64,000 bases of DNA from Pleurodeles waltl (GCF_031143425.1 NC_090448.1:536566313-536630312), one strand, 5' to 3'; shown: positions 44,903 to 56,705, counted from the first letter of the stretch. Numbers and translations: made by a program. The notes: generated by a model not told the origin, from the letters alone.

Positions 44903-45596
44903 AAAAATCTTTGGTCCTCAGGGAGAAGTGTAAGCCTACACAGCACCTTTAACTTTCTATTCAGAGGCTATTTATAACCAAACATACCATCGTTAATCAG
45001 TATAAATTACTTTTTATTTGTATCATCTTAACCGAATCATTCTTTAATTGCAAGAAACGTTTTCATTTTTAAATCATGAACCTTAAGTGCTCCTACAATA
45101 TAACGGCACAGTGCATTGATTGTAGTGATCATTAAAGTGCCATAGTGTTTGATACAGTATTTACAACAATGTGGTTAAAAACAATCAAGAAAACAAAACA
45201 AAAATAGTGAACTTCAAAAGGACCCCTTTACTCCAGGTGTCTTGAAATCACGTTATACGTTAAACCACATTTAATAGTCAACGTTTCGACCCTGTATAGA
45301 ATTAATTAAATGGTCATCTTCAGGACTAAGAGTTTTTTATGTCGGTCGCACCTCTATTTGTAAGGTTTTTTTCTTTAGTTCCATTAATTTCTTCCAATCA
45401 ATTACATTTTTATAACTTTCACTGTGTTGAGCAAAATAATCTAATCATCCAGTTATTCACTGTCGTGGCGCAGAGTCATATGTGCCCTAGTATCCTTTTG
45501 GAGCACTTCGTTTTAATCTTTGCCGTGTGTGCCTTAACGTGGTCGCCTGTCGTCTAAACAGAGGCTTACACTTCTCCCTGAGGACCAAAGATTTTT
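44903..45596. mobile_element. Penelope-like fragment bounded by a 35-bp perfect inverted repeat
   Basis: AAAAATCTTTGGTCCTCAGG plus GAGAAGTGTAAGCCT at 44903-44937 is exactly complementary to 45562-45596. Between the arms lies a hammerhead-ribozyme-like motif (45275-45328) of the kind described in Penelope-like element terminal repeats. No RT or GIY-YIG coding remains. The family call is inference from the ribozyme-like motif. Confidence 0.5.
45275..45328 (-). ncRNA. Candidate minimal hammerhead ribozyme
   Basis: On the minus strand the 54 nt read: stem I strand TAGTC (45328-45324), core CTGAAGA (45323-45317), one extra T, stem II GACC with a 21-nt loop and GGTC, core GAAA (45287-45284), then CGTT and stem I strand GACTA (45279-45275). 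Stem I pairs over 5 bp and stem II over 4 bp. There is almost no stem III, but AACGTT is self-complementary, as in hammerheads that work as dimers. The unpaired T between core and stem II departs from the consensus. Confidence 0.55.
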
Positions 45597-46012
45597 TATA
45601 TTTGATAAAATTGTTGACAGGAACTGCTTGAGATGATTTTTGAATTTCTAGTCTAATATACAAGCGGAGCATATTGTCTTGGAATAAATCACACACATGT
45701 GAAGATTAGATGGGGTAAGAACAGAAAATGATTATTTTGAGACAAATTATATGTGTGTACAGTACACTATGTTTGATTTCACATTGTTATCCTTTGTTCA
45801 TACTTTTCATTTTCCAACTACTTAAGATTAGGATGGACTGTATGATTGTGAATATGATATATAATACAACGCCCTCAGTTTAAGCATATAGATATATAGT
45901 AATGCATTGTCGTTGGGGTGATATGTAATTGGAATACAGGTTTGGAAGTTCATTTTATATTATGGGTCCATAACCCTCCTGGGATGGATAACATGTGTTT
46001 GTGGATTGTTAC
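45597..46012. other. AT-rich stretch, nothing recognised
   Basis: No coding or repeat signal that I can name before the Gypsy LTR. Confidence 0.4.
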
Positions 46013-46743
46013 TGTTAGACCTGACAACCTTAGGGTGGTCACCCCCAACTTTTTGCCTGCCTCCCTTCACTTTTCTGACAATGCTTTTGCTGGTTTTAGG
46101 ACTCTACCCACTTAACCACTGCTAACCAGTGCCAAAGTGCATATGCTCTCTCCCTTCAAACATGGTAAAATTGGCTCAGACCCAATTGGCATATTTAATT
46201 TACTTGTAAGTCCCTAGCAAAGTGCACTAGATGTGCCCAGGGCCTGTAAATTAAATGCTACTAGTGGGCTTGCAGCACTGATTGTGCCACCCACATAAGT
46301 AGCCCCATAACCATGTCTCAGGCCTGCTGTTGCAAGGCCTGTGTGTGCAGTTTTAATGCCACTTTGACTTCTTGACTTTTAAAAGTACTTGCCAAGCCTT
46401 AAACTTCCCTTTTTTTAACATGTCACCCCTAAGCCTGTCTCCAATCAACATCTAGGATGGGCTGGTTGACAGCTCCCTTGTGCATTTCTCCCAGACAACC
46501 ACAAACACAGGATACTCAGTCACACATGCACTCATCTGCATACTGAATGGGTCTTCCTGGGCTGGAAGGGTTGAGGGCCTGATACTTAAATTTCGAAGGC
46601 TAGTGGCCTGCCCTGACACAATGGACTGCCAAATCCCCAATTGGGACCCTGGCAGACAGAACTGTACTAAAAGGGGACATTGTGATATTGTGATATTCAA
46701 AATCACTCTATGAAGCCTCCCCTACTTCAAAGGCATTTTTGGG

Positions 46744-46750
46744 TATATAA
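46744..46750 (+). promoter_or_regulatory. TATA box of the plus-strand Gypsy LTR
   Basis: TATATAA in the context GGGTATATAAACTGGGTC, at the same place as TATAAAA in the Gypsy A 3' LTR. Confidence 0.6.
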
Positions 46751-46963
46751 ACTGGGTCTCTGACGCCACCAAATCAGACACTGATTGCCTGTCAAGAGGA
46801 ATTGCCTGGCTGCCCAAAGGACTCACCTGGACTGCTTTGCTGTGAAAGACTGCTGCCTTGCTGTTGCCCTGCTGCTTTGCTGGCCTCTGACTTTGCTGAG
46901 AAGTGCTCTACAAGGGCTTGGATTGAGCCTGCCTCCTGTTTTCTGAAGTCTCAGGGCCAAAAA

Positions 46964-48068
46964 GACTTCATCTCTTCAAGTAAACTCCTTGTGTGCCGAC
47001 GCACAGCCTGCTGGAAACGACGCACAGCTTGCCCTGAGACAAGAAAATTGCTGCACAGCCGAACCAGAACGATGCAGCCCGACTCCCCGAGCGAAGATCG
47101 ATGCAGTGCCTGCATTGTGACCGGAAATTAGACATACATCCCTACCCAACCAATGCACAGCTGTGCCCGAATGACACAGCCTGACTTCTTGAGTGAAGAT
47201 TCGATGCAGCACCTCCTGTGAGACAGAAAATTAGACGCATCACCTACTGGGTCAACACAAAGCCTGTGACTTCGTCCCAAACGATTTCCGTGCATCGTCC
47301 CTGGGTGTCAAAAGAACCCTGCATCGCAGTGAGGACCCTAGAATGCGCGCCGGAATTCGACGCAAAGCCCCTTGCAGCATGGAAAGAAATAACGCACTGT
47401 CTGTGCCGCGTCGGAATATCCAACGCACACCCTATTGTTCCATGCATCTCTTACTGTGCGGTCTCCGTGTGTGTAATTTTGATGCAAACCAGGTACTTTG
47501 TGCACACAAGAGACAACTATTTATTTTTAAGATTTAAGACTTCATCTCTTCAAGTAAACTCCTTGTGTGCCAATGCACAGCTTGCCATGAGACAAGAAAA
47601 TCGCTGCACAGCCGACCCGGAACAATGCAGCCTGACTTCCCGAGTGAAGATCGATGCAGTGCCTGCATTGTGACCGGAAATTAGACACACATCCCTACCC
47701 AACCAATGCACAGCTGAGCCCGAACGACGCAGCCTGACTTCTTGAGTGAAGATTCGACGCACACCTCCTGTGATGCAGAAAATTAGATGCATCACCTACT
47801 GGGTCGACACAAAGCCTGTGACTTCGTCCCAAACGCTCCGGATTTCCATGCATCATCCCTGGGTGTCAAAAGAACCCTGCATCGCAGTGAGGACCCTAGA
47901 ATGTGTACCAGAAATCGACGCAAAGCCCTTTGCAGCGTGGAAAGAAATAACGCACTGTCTGTGCTGTGTCGGAAAATCCAACGCACACCCTATTGTTCCA
48001 TGCATCTCTTACTGTGCAGTCTCCGTGTGTGTAATTTTGATGCAAACCAGGTACTTTGTGCACACAAA
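46964..48068 (+). repeat. 574-bp tandem duplication inside the Gypsy LTR
   Basis: GACTTCATCTCTTCAAGTAA starts both copies (46964, 47538), and GCAAACCAGGTACTTTGTGC closes both (about 47482 and 48042). The copies differ at many positions, so the duplication is old. It falls in the R/U5 part downstream of the TATA box. Confidence 0.88.
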
Positions 48069-48395
48069 ATTCTTCTTAACATTTCAAAAGTGATATTTCA
48101 ACTTTGGCTTATTGACTCATTATTGTTTTGACCTTAATTTAACTAAATAAATATCATGTATTTTTCTAAACCTGTGTGGTGTATTTTTGTGGTGTTTTCA
48201 CTGTGTTATTGCATGATTAATTGCACAACTACTTTACACATTGCATTCTAAGTTAAGCCTGACTGCTCAGTGCCAAGCTACCTGCGGGTGGGCACAGGAT
48301 AATTTGGATTGTGTATGATTTACCCTGACTAGGATTATGGACCCTATTTGGACAAAGGTGTACACCTCTACTAACTAGAGACCCCATTTCTAACA

Positions 48396-48415
48396 TTGGT
48401 GATTAGCAGTGAGGA
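48396..48415 (+). other. Primer-binding site of the plus-strand Gypsy
   Basis: TTGGTGATTAGCAGTGAGGA directly after the LTR end. It differs at two positions from the PBS of element A. Confidence 0.6.
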
Positions 48416-48550
48416 TAGGACTTGTGTTTTGCAGTAACAGACAATAGCTACTTGAACACTACCTACCCGCAGTTAAAGATCAATTTGATTTTTTTCTCTT
48501 TTTATTGCAATTTCTCACGCCTTGACATTTTTAATCCAATCCTAAACAAC

Positions 48551-48955
48551 ATGTCTCTAGCTGGGTCTTAAGGAGGAGCTAGAGAGTTTGACCTATCTAA
48601 GCTGAAGGCATACACTGTCAGCCAGCTGAAAGGGTTCTGCAAGGGGATGGGAGTACCTACCAGGGGTGCCTCAAGAAAGGAGGATTACCAAAAGGCACTG
48701 AGGGCCTGGGCGGAAACCCAATCACAAGATTATGTTGAGGTGGAAGAGCGATTTGTGCCCCCTGAGAAAGCAGGGAGCAATCAAGGCCTGACCGCAGAGG
48801 AAAGGAGGGAGGAGAGACAATTTCAACTGCAGTTGCCAAGGTTAAAAATTGAAGCTCAACAGGAGGAGTGGAGGGCAGAAAGAGAAGCCAAACAAGATGA
48901 GGCTGCAGCTGAGAGGGTCTTTGCTGAAAAGAAACTACTTTTCTCATAAACTGAG
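48551..48955 (+). pseudogene. Gypsy-type gag, N-terminal part
   Basis: ATG at 48551 starts MSLAGS, with TAA at 48569-48571 where element A has CAA. The frame then reads FDLSKLKAYTVSQLKGFCKG, VPTRGASRKEDYQKALRAWA and a charged coiled coil (LKIEAQQEEWRAEREAK) to AEKKLLFS. It corresponds to about the first 130 residues of element A gag. It is cut at 48955 by Harbinger D; the rest of the gene resumes at 58620 after a loss of roughly 200 codons. Confidence 0.85.
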
Positions 48956-49275
48956 ATCCAGATTTAAGCTTTGTGACGCAAAACTGCGCTAATTGCGTCA
49001 AAAAGCTTAGAGCTGACTAGCTACATTTTTTAATCCCACCCGGGCATCATATTTATACTATGGCGCTGGGTGGCGCTAAAAATAGTTTAGAGTCAATTTT
49101 ATTGATGTTAACCATTGCACCTTGTTGTAAGGCAACATGATGTTGACGCCAGAAAAATGACTCTAACCCATTTTACGACAAGTAAACCTGTTGCAAAACG
49201 GAAATGCACTATTTTTACCCGTATCAGCGTCAAATACAGATGCTAACAGAGAAAACAGTGCAAAGGAGAGGTAAA

Positions 49276-52200
49276 ATGGAGCCAGAAAGCCAGGAGAGAC
49301 CCCAGGGTGACCCCAATCAACCAGGAACCTGGCAGGAGGACACAGACAAGAACCACGGGAGGGAGAAGAAAAAGAGAAAGTGTTGTTTCAGTGCTGAGGA
49401 GCACAAAATACTGGAGAGAGAGGTTATGGAGCATCAACATCAACTCTTCATAACCTCAAAAATTGCCAATTGGCAGGAGAGAGGCAATTTGGCAGTAGAT
49501 AGTAGACAAGATTAACAGTGTGGCAGAGGTGAGGAGAACTGTAACAGAATGCAAGAAATGCTGCCATGATTGTAAGTGAACGGCAAAGGAAAAAATTGCA
49601 AGGAACAGGAAGGCAGCACTGCAGAATGGAGGTGGGAGTCCAGCACCATAAGAGGACTCGGACAAGATGGTTGCAGCGGTCATCCCAGAGGAACTGGTCA
49701 CTGGAATTGCAGGACAGCGCTGACTACCAGGAAACACCACAAATGCAGGGTAAGTTGCATAGGGAAATTAATGCTAAAATGTCAAGTGCAAGAAGGGGTA
49801 GGCACATAGGACTCACACAATGCATGTCAAAGTAGCGCAGAGGGACACATTGTATATGAAGCAAGTAGCACCAGGTTAACGTAAGCTACACATGTACCTA
49901 GGCCTTGGTATTGCCATGCACCATCACACATACACAACCTGGACAGATGTCAATCACCAGGCCTAAAGACCTACATGTACATATGCAGTACATGGGATGG
50001 ATGGCATGTATAATGACTGTGCCTCTGGCTGTGTCATCACAACATCTCTTGAATATAGTCATATCAGCCCTACCGACACAACCAAGACTTCAGAGAGTAG
50101 ATAGTCATTCCTGGGGTTATGTCATGATGGTGTCCCTTGCAGTAACACATTGCAACTGCCTAGCCTCATTGCCCAAACACATGTGTACTGCAGCTTAAAG
50201 CACACAATTTATTGCAACTGTCCCAACAGTTCCCAGACATGTGCCGGTAACACCACCACCCCGCACATTGACAACTCATCCACATAAGGCAGCCACCACT
50301 CCATCATGCAATAAGGATGCCCCCTGGGTGCAGGGAACAATAATCTGAGCAGGTGCTGGGGGAATAGCAGGCTGGTCATGTATCACTGGAAACATGCCAC
50401 TACCTGATCAACTAAACTGGTGTAGTATTGAACCACACATCTTGATGCTGAACAGAAATGTGCCACTACAGAAAATATGTACCACAGATAGCAAACTGTA
50501 GGTCACAACAGTTACAGGCTGAGCCCACAACTACTCGGACACAACCCTGTGAGACACAAAGGAATGGGGAAATAAACACACACATACAACACATGGTGTA
50601 TGACTGTGAACATAATGGCATATAATTCCACATTGACGGGCGGGGAATGGTGCATTGGCAAGTCTGGTATTGGTAAGAATGCCAGTGCTTTGTACCCTTT
50701 GCGGATGGCATGATGAGTCACACGTTGGGATGGCGGATGGAAATCTGTCTGCTCATGATAGCTCTGTGGGGCACTTAGCACCATACTGTTGATGGATCAA
50801 ATAGAGTCAGTGCCAGTCTTGGGGTGCGTTGGGTGTGACAGGACACTGCAAGTCAGGCAGTGGAAAGGGCAAAGGGGCAGGGCATGGGACCCCCTGCACT
50901 GTCCATGCCAGGTGCATGGGCTCTGCAGGTGCACCCAGGGGCACACCACACCACATCCCCACCAACCTTTGCATGGGGCTTTCACCGCCATGCAAAGGCT
51001 AGTGGAAATGTGGTAACAGACCTGGAGTGTAGCGCTGAACGTAATACTGGTCTGGTGTCACAAGACAGATGGCATTGCCAGTCTGTAAGCTGTTGGAAAC
51101 CTACCAGTGCCAGGCCATTGGCACATGGGGCATTCTCCATTGCAACAGTTGCCACTAGCACCTGTGCTGTTGGGAGTGGTCATATAGACAATGGCAGTCA
51201 GGTGGTCATAGGACTTCCACACTTGAAATGAGGGACCCGTAGGACTACCTGCAAAATCATCATCAAACTACCTTGTGGCTCTGACCTAAGTTCAACTCCA
51301 GTTAACTGGCTATGTCGATAAACTCATTTACCATCAGGCACTGTCACATACATAATGATGTAAACAGCAAAAATATTATACCCGTGCTGGCCATCCCTGG
51401 GTCTACCCCTGTGCCGTTGTCAAAATAGCTGCACTGCCACCATGCTGCTTCTCATGTATCATAGAGTAAGGATGGCTGCATTGAGGGGGAGATCATGGGT
51501 GAGTAGCAAGGTGCACCTACCTGCACAGACAGAAGATGAAATTGAACTCTGCTAGATCCATGTGTGCTGTGCAATGTAGCACACTTACACATACATCAAC
51601 GTGAGGAGCTATCAATGGTAACAAGAGCATAGTGTCCTGGCAATGCTATCCCTGGGGTGGTGCAAGGTTTCAGCACCACATGGGTGTATGTGGAACATGT
51701 AAGACTGGGACAGGGGCATATTGCCATGTGTGGTGCTGTGGCTTGAGCACTGCAACACCCATTGCAAGGCCTCACCATGCAAATGGATGCATAGGGAAGG
51801 TTGACAATGACAGGAAGGTGTAAGTCCACAAAAAGGAAATACATCACACCTAGTAGATATGACTCAGCCAATTGCGCCTCCTGATCTTCCCCTCATGTGA
51901 CACTCAGGTGTGGATGCATGGATTCCAGCAGTGCCCGAGGGACATAGCTGCTGCCATAAGGGAGAGGCCACAATAACTGCCCTCCCAAACTGGCAGTAGC
52001 GTGATTGAGAACAAGCTGGACTCCATGTCTCTCCCAGGACAGACATGGCTGCCTACCACAGGGATGTTGCTGCTATCCTCACAAATCAGCTGTTCCTTCT
52101 TGCTGCAGTGATGCCATATGTTGTTTCACAGACTGCAGCTGCCGGGAATTGGGAGTCCACATCTCGAACCACTGAAGTGTGTGTGGCCCTCTGTACCTAC

Positions 52201-52293
52201 CCACCACCACCAATAAGGTCAGAGGAGACACCACACACATCGCAGGATGAAGATGTTGAACAGATCATCTTCACCCGTAAGAGTTCCTGGTAG
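49276..52293 (+). pseudogene. Harbinger D Myb/SANT-like (naiF-type) gene, two exons
   Basis: Exon 1 (49276-49749) begins MEPESQERPQGD, then KKKRKCCFSAEEHKILEREV and MEHQHQLF, the start of the Myb-like domain. After frameshifts it reads WQ-IVDKINSVAEVRRTVTE, CKKCCHDCKRR (a W-to-C change in the RW-D motif), ARNRKAALQ and VIPEELVTG, and ends at a GTAAGT donor (49750). Exon 2 (about 52038-52293), after a CCCAG acceptor, encodes MAAYHRDVAAILTNQLFLLA and ends in RKSSW. The 2.3-kb intron has no coding signal. At least two frameshifts; inactive. Confidence 0.75.
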
Positions 52294-53694
52294 CACCAGC
52301 CCATGCCACATGGGCAGTGTTTACCTTTGTCCTGTGCTTTAAATCATGCCAGTGTTAGCACAGTTATGTATGTGCACTCTTCAAAGATACACTGTTGACC
52401 TGTTTGCTATGGACTGTCCTTGTTTCTCACCTACAAATTGGCAAATCATGTTCCTCTGTACTTGACGACACTTCACCCAAGCATGTCCCATGACATGTCT
52501 CTCAAACCTGGACTTGTGTTGTGTCACAATTGCATGGATTTCACTAATGGGGTCACAGACCTGGACATTGTAAATATTGCACTACAACACTTGTAAATAA
52601 ACACCTCCTACACAAACAGCATGCCTTTGTGTATTGTGACACATCTACTACGCTTAGGAATTGTGATGTGTGTAACCATGTCATTAGTCACAGAGTGTCA
52701 GTACAAGAGTGCAGGAATATGGGGGCACATATCTGTGCATAGGGTCCCTACATGATAAATGACAATGTTGGTAACATGACCTACAAGCAACACACTGAGT
52801 ATGTCAAAAATGTAGAACACATGTATGTTTCACTCACTAAATACTGCAAAACTGGCTGTGAAACAGTTCTCGGGCAATATTGTCAGCTGGGAGTACCAGT
52901 AGAACACATTGGTGTGAAACACAGGTACATAACCTTATCTGTAATGGCCACTGGTCAGTTTTGCAGGATAGATTTTAAATGTAGGCTGTTGTCAGATGTG
53001 CCACAGTGCCCAACATTCCTACACAGTACCCTAACACTGACAGCTGAATTACCATACCAACCTGTCCAATACAAAGTAAACATTGTCACCTTGAGTGGTG
53101 GGTACACTGGATGGCAGATGTATAGACAAGTAGATGTGTTGTTGCTGCTAATGTGACAGCTCAGTTATAAACAGGTGATGAACATGTCAAGAGAGGGATT
53201 TAGAGGCAGGACGTGATCCCTAGGCCAACACAATTTTCATTGTGCACTCATGGGAGGACCCTGAGACACAAGCATATGACACAAAAAGGGAAGGAGTACC
53301 CAGAAATGTTTATTAACCTATTCTAAATATACTTAACCAACAACTAAACCTAACTACCCTATGCTAAACGTATCTAACACATTTAAAACCACACTCTAAA
53401 CATTGCCCTCCCCTTAAGTTATGAGACACATGCAGGACAACATATACTAAACTACACATTTACTAACTATATCTAAACAAATATATATATTTTTTGTATT
53501 TTTGTATTCTTTGTATTTATTTATTTATTTTAAAACACATATTTAACCCAAAATGACCACCCACAAATTAACATGTAAAAAGTGAAAAAACCCACCCACC
53601 AAATCCACGCATCCTATCTAAACTACATATCGACACTAACCTAACACTAACTATCTAAAACCCACTATAAAACATGAATAACAATGAGGAGGGA
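52294..53694. other. Noncoding part of Harbinger D
   Basis: 3' region of the Myb-like gene, then an A/C-rich stretch with repeated CTAAAC/CTAACT words (53320-53650) and a TATTTATTTATTT run near 53515. Nothing else recognised. Confidence 0.45.
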
Positions 53695-53698
53695 GGGG

Positions 53699-54707
53699 TG
53701 TAGTGTGGTCAGTTTTATGTATCCTTTGTGCGTTAGCTTCAGGCTTTAGGCCTTTGTGCACTTTGCCCTGGATGTATTTTATTCCTTTGCTCGCAGCTTA
53801 GAGCCTCTGTGCACTTTGCTATAAATGCTTTTTATTCGGCGTTGTACTGTTATTTTTCAAATAACCAGTTCACCGGTCTTGTTTTATTTTTTATATCACA
53901 CTGTTTAGCCTACTTCAGCACTGGAGTTCTAAATAACACATTCTTGTTCACTCTGTGCTTCAGTCAAGGATACAGTCTGGTACATTGCCGATAGACGTGG
54001 TAGGAGTTTAGTCTTTGGCATTCTTGCGTAGGGACATTTTGTGATCACACTGACATGTTAGTTATAAAAACACTTCCTTGTCCCAATACAAGAGAGAGGG
54101 AGATTCCGACCAGGGAACCACAACTAGACGCTGACTGCCTCGTTGCAGATGCTGAACCAGATCACAGGCCTTTGCTCAGGTATGAGGGGTTATGGCTTCC
54201 CAGGGAATCTGAAAGGCAAGTTAGAAGCTTAACATGCTGTGCTCGAAATAGAACTATCTGAGAAAGAGTAGAAATTATTAACACCATGATAGCGTTATTC
54301 TTATGTTTCACTCTCCTCGTGACTATTTCAATCCTACTGTGTTGTATGGTTCTGGTTATTGCGGCTCACACCTTAATATCTAAAATGCAGTCGTTTTATT
54401 AAAACAATCTATAAAACTCAAACTGCCTTTGTCATTTGTATATGAGATCGTACTGTAAATGAGAGAGCTGGTTTGGATCTGAGTGACCACGACTTCCCTG
54501 AGAAGTTCTAAGATGTCATGCGCTCGGCTGCCAAATCATCCCTTCCCCTTGGGAGAGATAAGGCACTGCTAGTTAGCCGGAGGAAAACCGGATTTAGGGT
54601 GACAGAGGTCCTTCCAAGTGGGTCAGACTCAGTCTCCCACACCGTGAACGATCCTGCTACCTAGAAATCCAGTAGTCTCATTTAGGATAATGAGAGCCCA
54701 CGCGACA
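53699..54707 (+). mobile_element. Probable solo LTR (1,009 bp) in Harbinger D, TSD GGGG
   Basis: Starts TGTAGTGTGGTCAG and ends CACGCGACA. Flanks GGGG (53695-53698 and 54708-54711) could be a 4-bp TSD, although the G-rich site makes chance agreement possible. TATAAATG near 53820 and ATTAAA near 54400 suggest plus orientation. It contains a small open frame for a membrane peptide (54285-54401). Confidence 0.5.
54285..54401 (+). CDS. 38-codon open frame for a single-pass membrane peptide
   Basis: ATG at 54285 to TAA at 54399-54401. Residues 3-28 are almost wholly hydrophobic (LFLCFTLLVTISILLCCMVL and beyond), followed by a short polar tail HTLISKMQSFY. It lies in the probable LTR, with no coding neighbour. 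Such a short frame may be chance; no family recognised. Confidence 0.25.
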
Positions 54708-54744
54708 GGGGAAAGAACTGGGAGGTGAGTGTTCCAAAGGCACT

Positions 54745-55172
54745 TTATAGTTTTGCCTTCTTGTGGGTTTTCTTAATGTATTTCAGTCTCTTTGTATTTG
54801 CTGTCACCTCCTTCTCCAAACTGTCCAACCATTGCAATGCAAGTGAGATGTCCCTCTGCAGATCCTGCAACATTTTAGGGTCTATGGCAGCAGGTGGTGT
54901 GGGCTGATGCATCGAGATCGATGCTATTGCAGTTGTGGGTGTTGTCGTGGTGGCAACTGTGCCCCCCTGCACTGCTGTGGAGCTGGGTCTCTTCTGTTTG
55001 GCCACTGCCAGTGTGGGGCCCCCTTGTGTGAATGCCCCCCATTCCCCTGTTGATCTCTCAGCATGATAGTGGTGAGCCATCCTCTGTAACCTAGATTCCA
55101 CTGCCAGGATATGGCTGTAGCGGACTGCCCTATTTTGGAACGCATGCAGTTCCTCATTGGTCATGTTGGCAG
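54745..55172 (-). CDS. Terminal exon of an unassigned Harbinger D gene
   Basis: A minus-strand exon preceded by a pyrimidine-rich TTTAACAG acceptor (AG at 55174-55173) and open for 142 codons to a stop at 54745. It starts AANMTNEELHAFQNRAVRYS, continues through an Ala/Thr/Pro-rich middle and ends in a predicted coiled coil (MLQDLQRDISLALQWLDSLE) with a lysine-rich tail. It has no lesion, unlike its neighbours. It lies between the probable LTR and the transposase and might be the C-terminal part of a Myb-like partner; I did not find its upstream exons. Confidence 0.5.
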
Positions 55173-55209
55173 CTGTTAAATGGAGACAGGAAGCCATCAG
55201 TGTCAGCAT

Positions 55210-56029
55210 TGTGTGGAGTATATACAGATTATTGGCTTACACTCTACATCTAATTACACATGCACTCCAACTCACATTCCAGAAGAGACAATGGGCCTGA
55301 TAAATGTAACGACAATGCTGCCTTAGCATCATTTCATTGACACCAAAGCGACAAAGAACAAGCTTATGAACCAAACCAATGGAGGTATGCATTGCTTTTG
55401 CGTAATATGTAATGATACAAAGGCAGTGTAAACTTCACAAAGATCAGGCCTAAACATCCTCATGATCTGTGTCAATTTTCAACCAAATATCACCAGTAAC
55501 ATGAACATGTTATTAGGAGGATGGGATGTTGTTGGTAAGCACAAGAGGTCATTGCTGATAGGTACACATGGAAGCCTGATCAATATGACGGTCACCTACA
55601 CTGTGAGCATCACATCTACCTACAAATTTGGTATTCCCCTCCCCCTGTGCCTAAGGGGGGATGGCCATACAATCCATCATCTCATCATCCACCAAAGCAT
55701 ACCCACTCACTGTTGTGTGTGATGAGCTATTGATGCACAAGTCGGCAACATGGTTGTACAGGATATGTTGTGGTCCATACATTGTGTCCTTCAGTTATCA
55801 CATACCAGTGATGAGGCTATTAGGGATGTTTGTGATGGTGGCAGTAGAATCTTACACATCACATATGATGTTACAACAGTACTTGTCAGATTTGTATTTG
55901 TAACATGCTCCATAAGGTTAGACTCACAATCCTATGGTATATGTAGTGGAGACTGACGAGACCAAATCAGGATTGGCTGTATAAGTGAAGTGTTTTTTAA
56001 CAAAATTGACAAGGTTATTTAAGTGGTTC
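55210..56029. other. Noncoding sequence of Harbinger D
   Basis: Between the minus-strand exon and the transposase; no coding motif seen. Confidence 0.4.
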
Positions 56030-56705
56030 TTAAGTGAAAAAGTTCTCAAATATGTGCTGTCTCCAGCGTAGCCCAGCAGCTGTGTTATGCTGTTCCCCCT
56101 CCATTTCTACACAACCATCCTCCTCCTCAGGCAGCTCATCAACCTGGTCATACATGGGGACGTTCATCCGCACACATATGTTGTGCAGGATAACACATGT
56201 CATGATGATTTTGCAGAAAATGTGTGGGGCATATAGGAGGCTGCCTCCTGTGATGTCCGGGCACCTGAATCTTGACTTCAGTATGCCAAATATCCTCTCC
56301 ACAATATTCTGTGTCCTACGATGTGCCTCATTGTATGCACGCTCTGCTGCTGTGCTTGGGTTTGCAAATTAGGTCATAATCCGTGGCTGTAAGCCATAAC
56401 CCTGATCCTTTGCAAAAGATAATAGGAGTGAGTTGTTAAAGCTTGCAACAGGTTTGTCATGTAGCATGGCAGTTGTAATTTTGAGGTGGTTGTGACTCAT
56501 GTGTGTTTGTGGTATGATGTGAGTTCCTGGCCTTCGGCAAAGTTTTCTTAGCACTGTGTGGATGGACGTGACCATCTTGAGTATTGACCTGGGACATATG
56601 ATTTGGAATCCTAACTGATGGTCAGTATGTATGTGCCATGCGTTTTGTAGTGCACCTTTGTATCAGTGTGCTATCACTAGAGGGGACATGACACATCCTC
56701 ACAAC
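56030..56705 (-). pseudogene. HARBI1-like transposase of Harbinger D, C-terminal half
   Basis: On the minus strand: FQIICPRSILKMVTSIHTVL and CRRPGTH (56540-56600), GYGLQPRIMT, then a stop, FANPSTAAERAYNEAHRRTQ, NIVERIFGILKSRFRC, SCKI-like FCKIIMTCVILHNICVRMNV (56160-56302) and an acidic tail. Blocks correspond to the second half of the DDE domain (NPSTAAERAYNEAHRRT ... FGLLKSRFRC ... AILHNICV). The N-terminal half and the first catalytic aspartate were not found. One TAG stop and a deletion in the middle. Confidence 0.8.

Larger units (their letters stand above)
46013..48395 (+). repeat. 5' LTR of the plus-strand Gypsy element, with internal duplication
   Basis: Starts TGTTAGACCTGACAACC and ends CCCCATTTCTAACA, followed at once by the PBS. 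It is the same family as the minus-strand LTRs at 6686, 14015 and 17769. It contains a TATA box (46744) and ATAAATAAAT-type polyadenylation sequence near 48145. A 574-bp tandem duplication (46964-47537 and 47538-48068) lengthens it. Confidence 0.85.
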
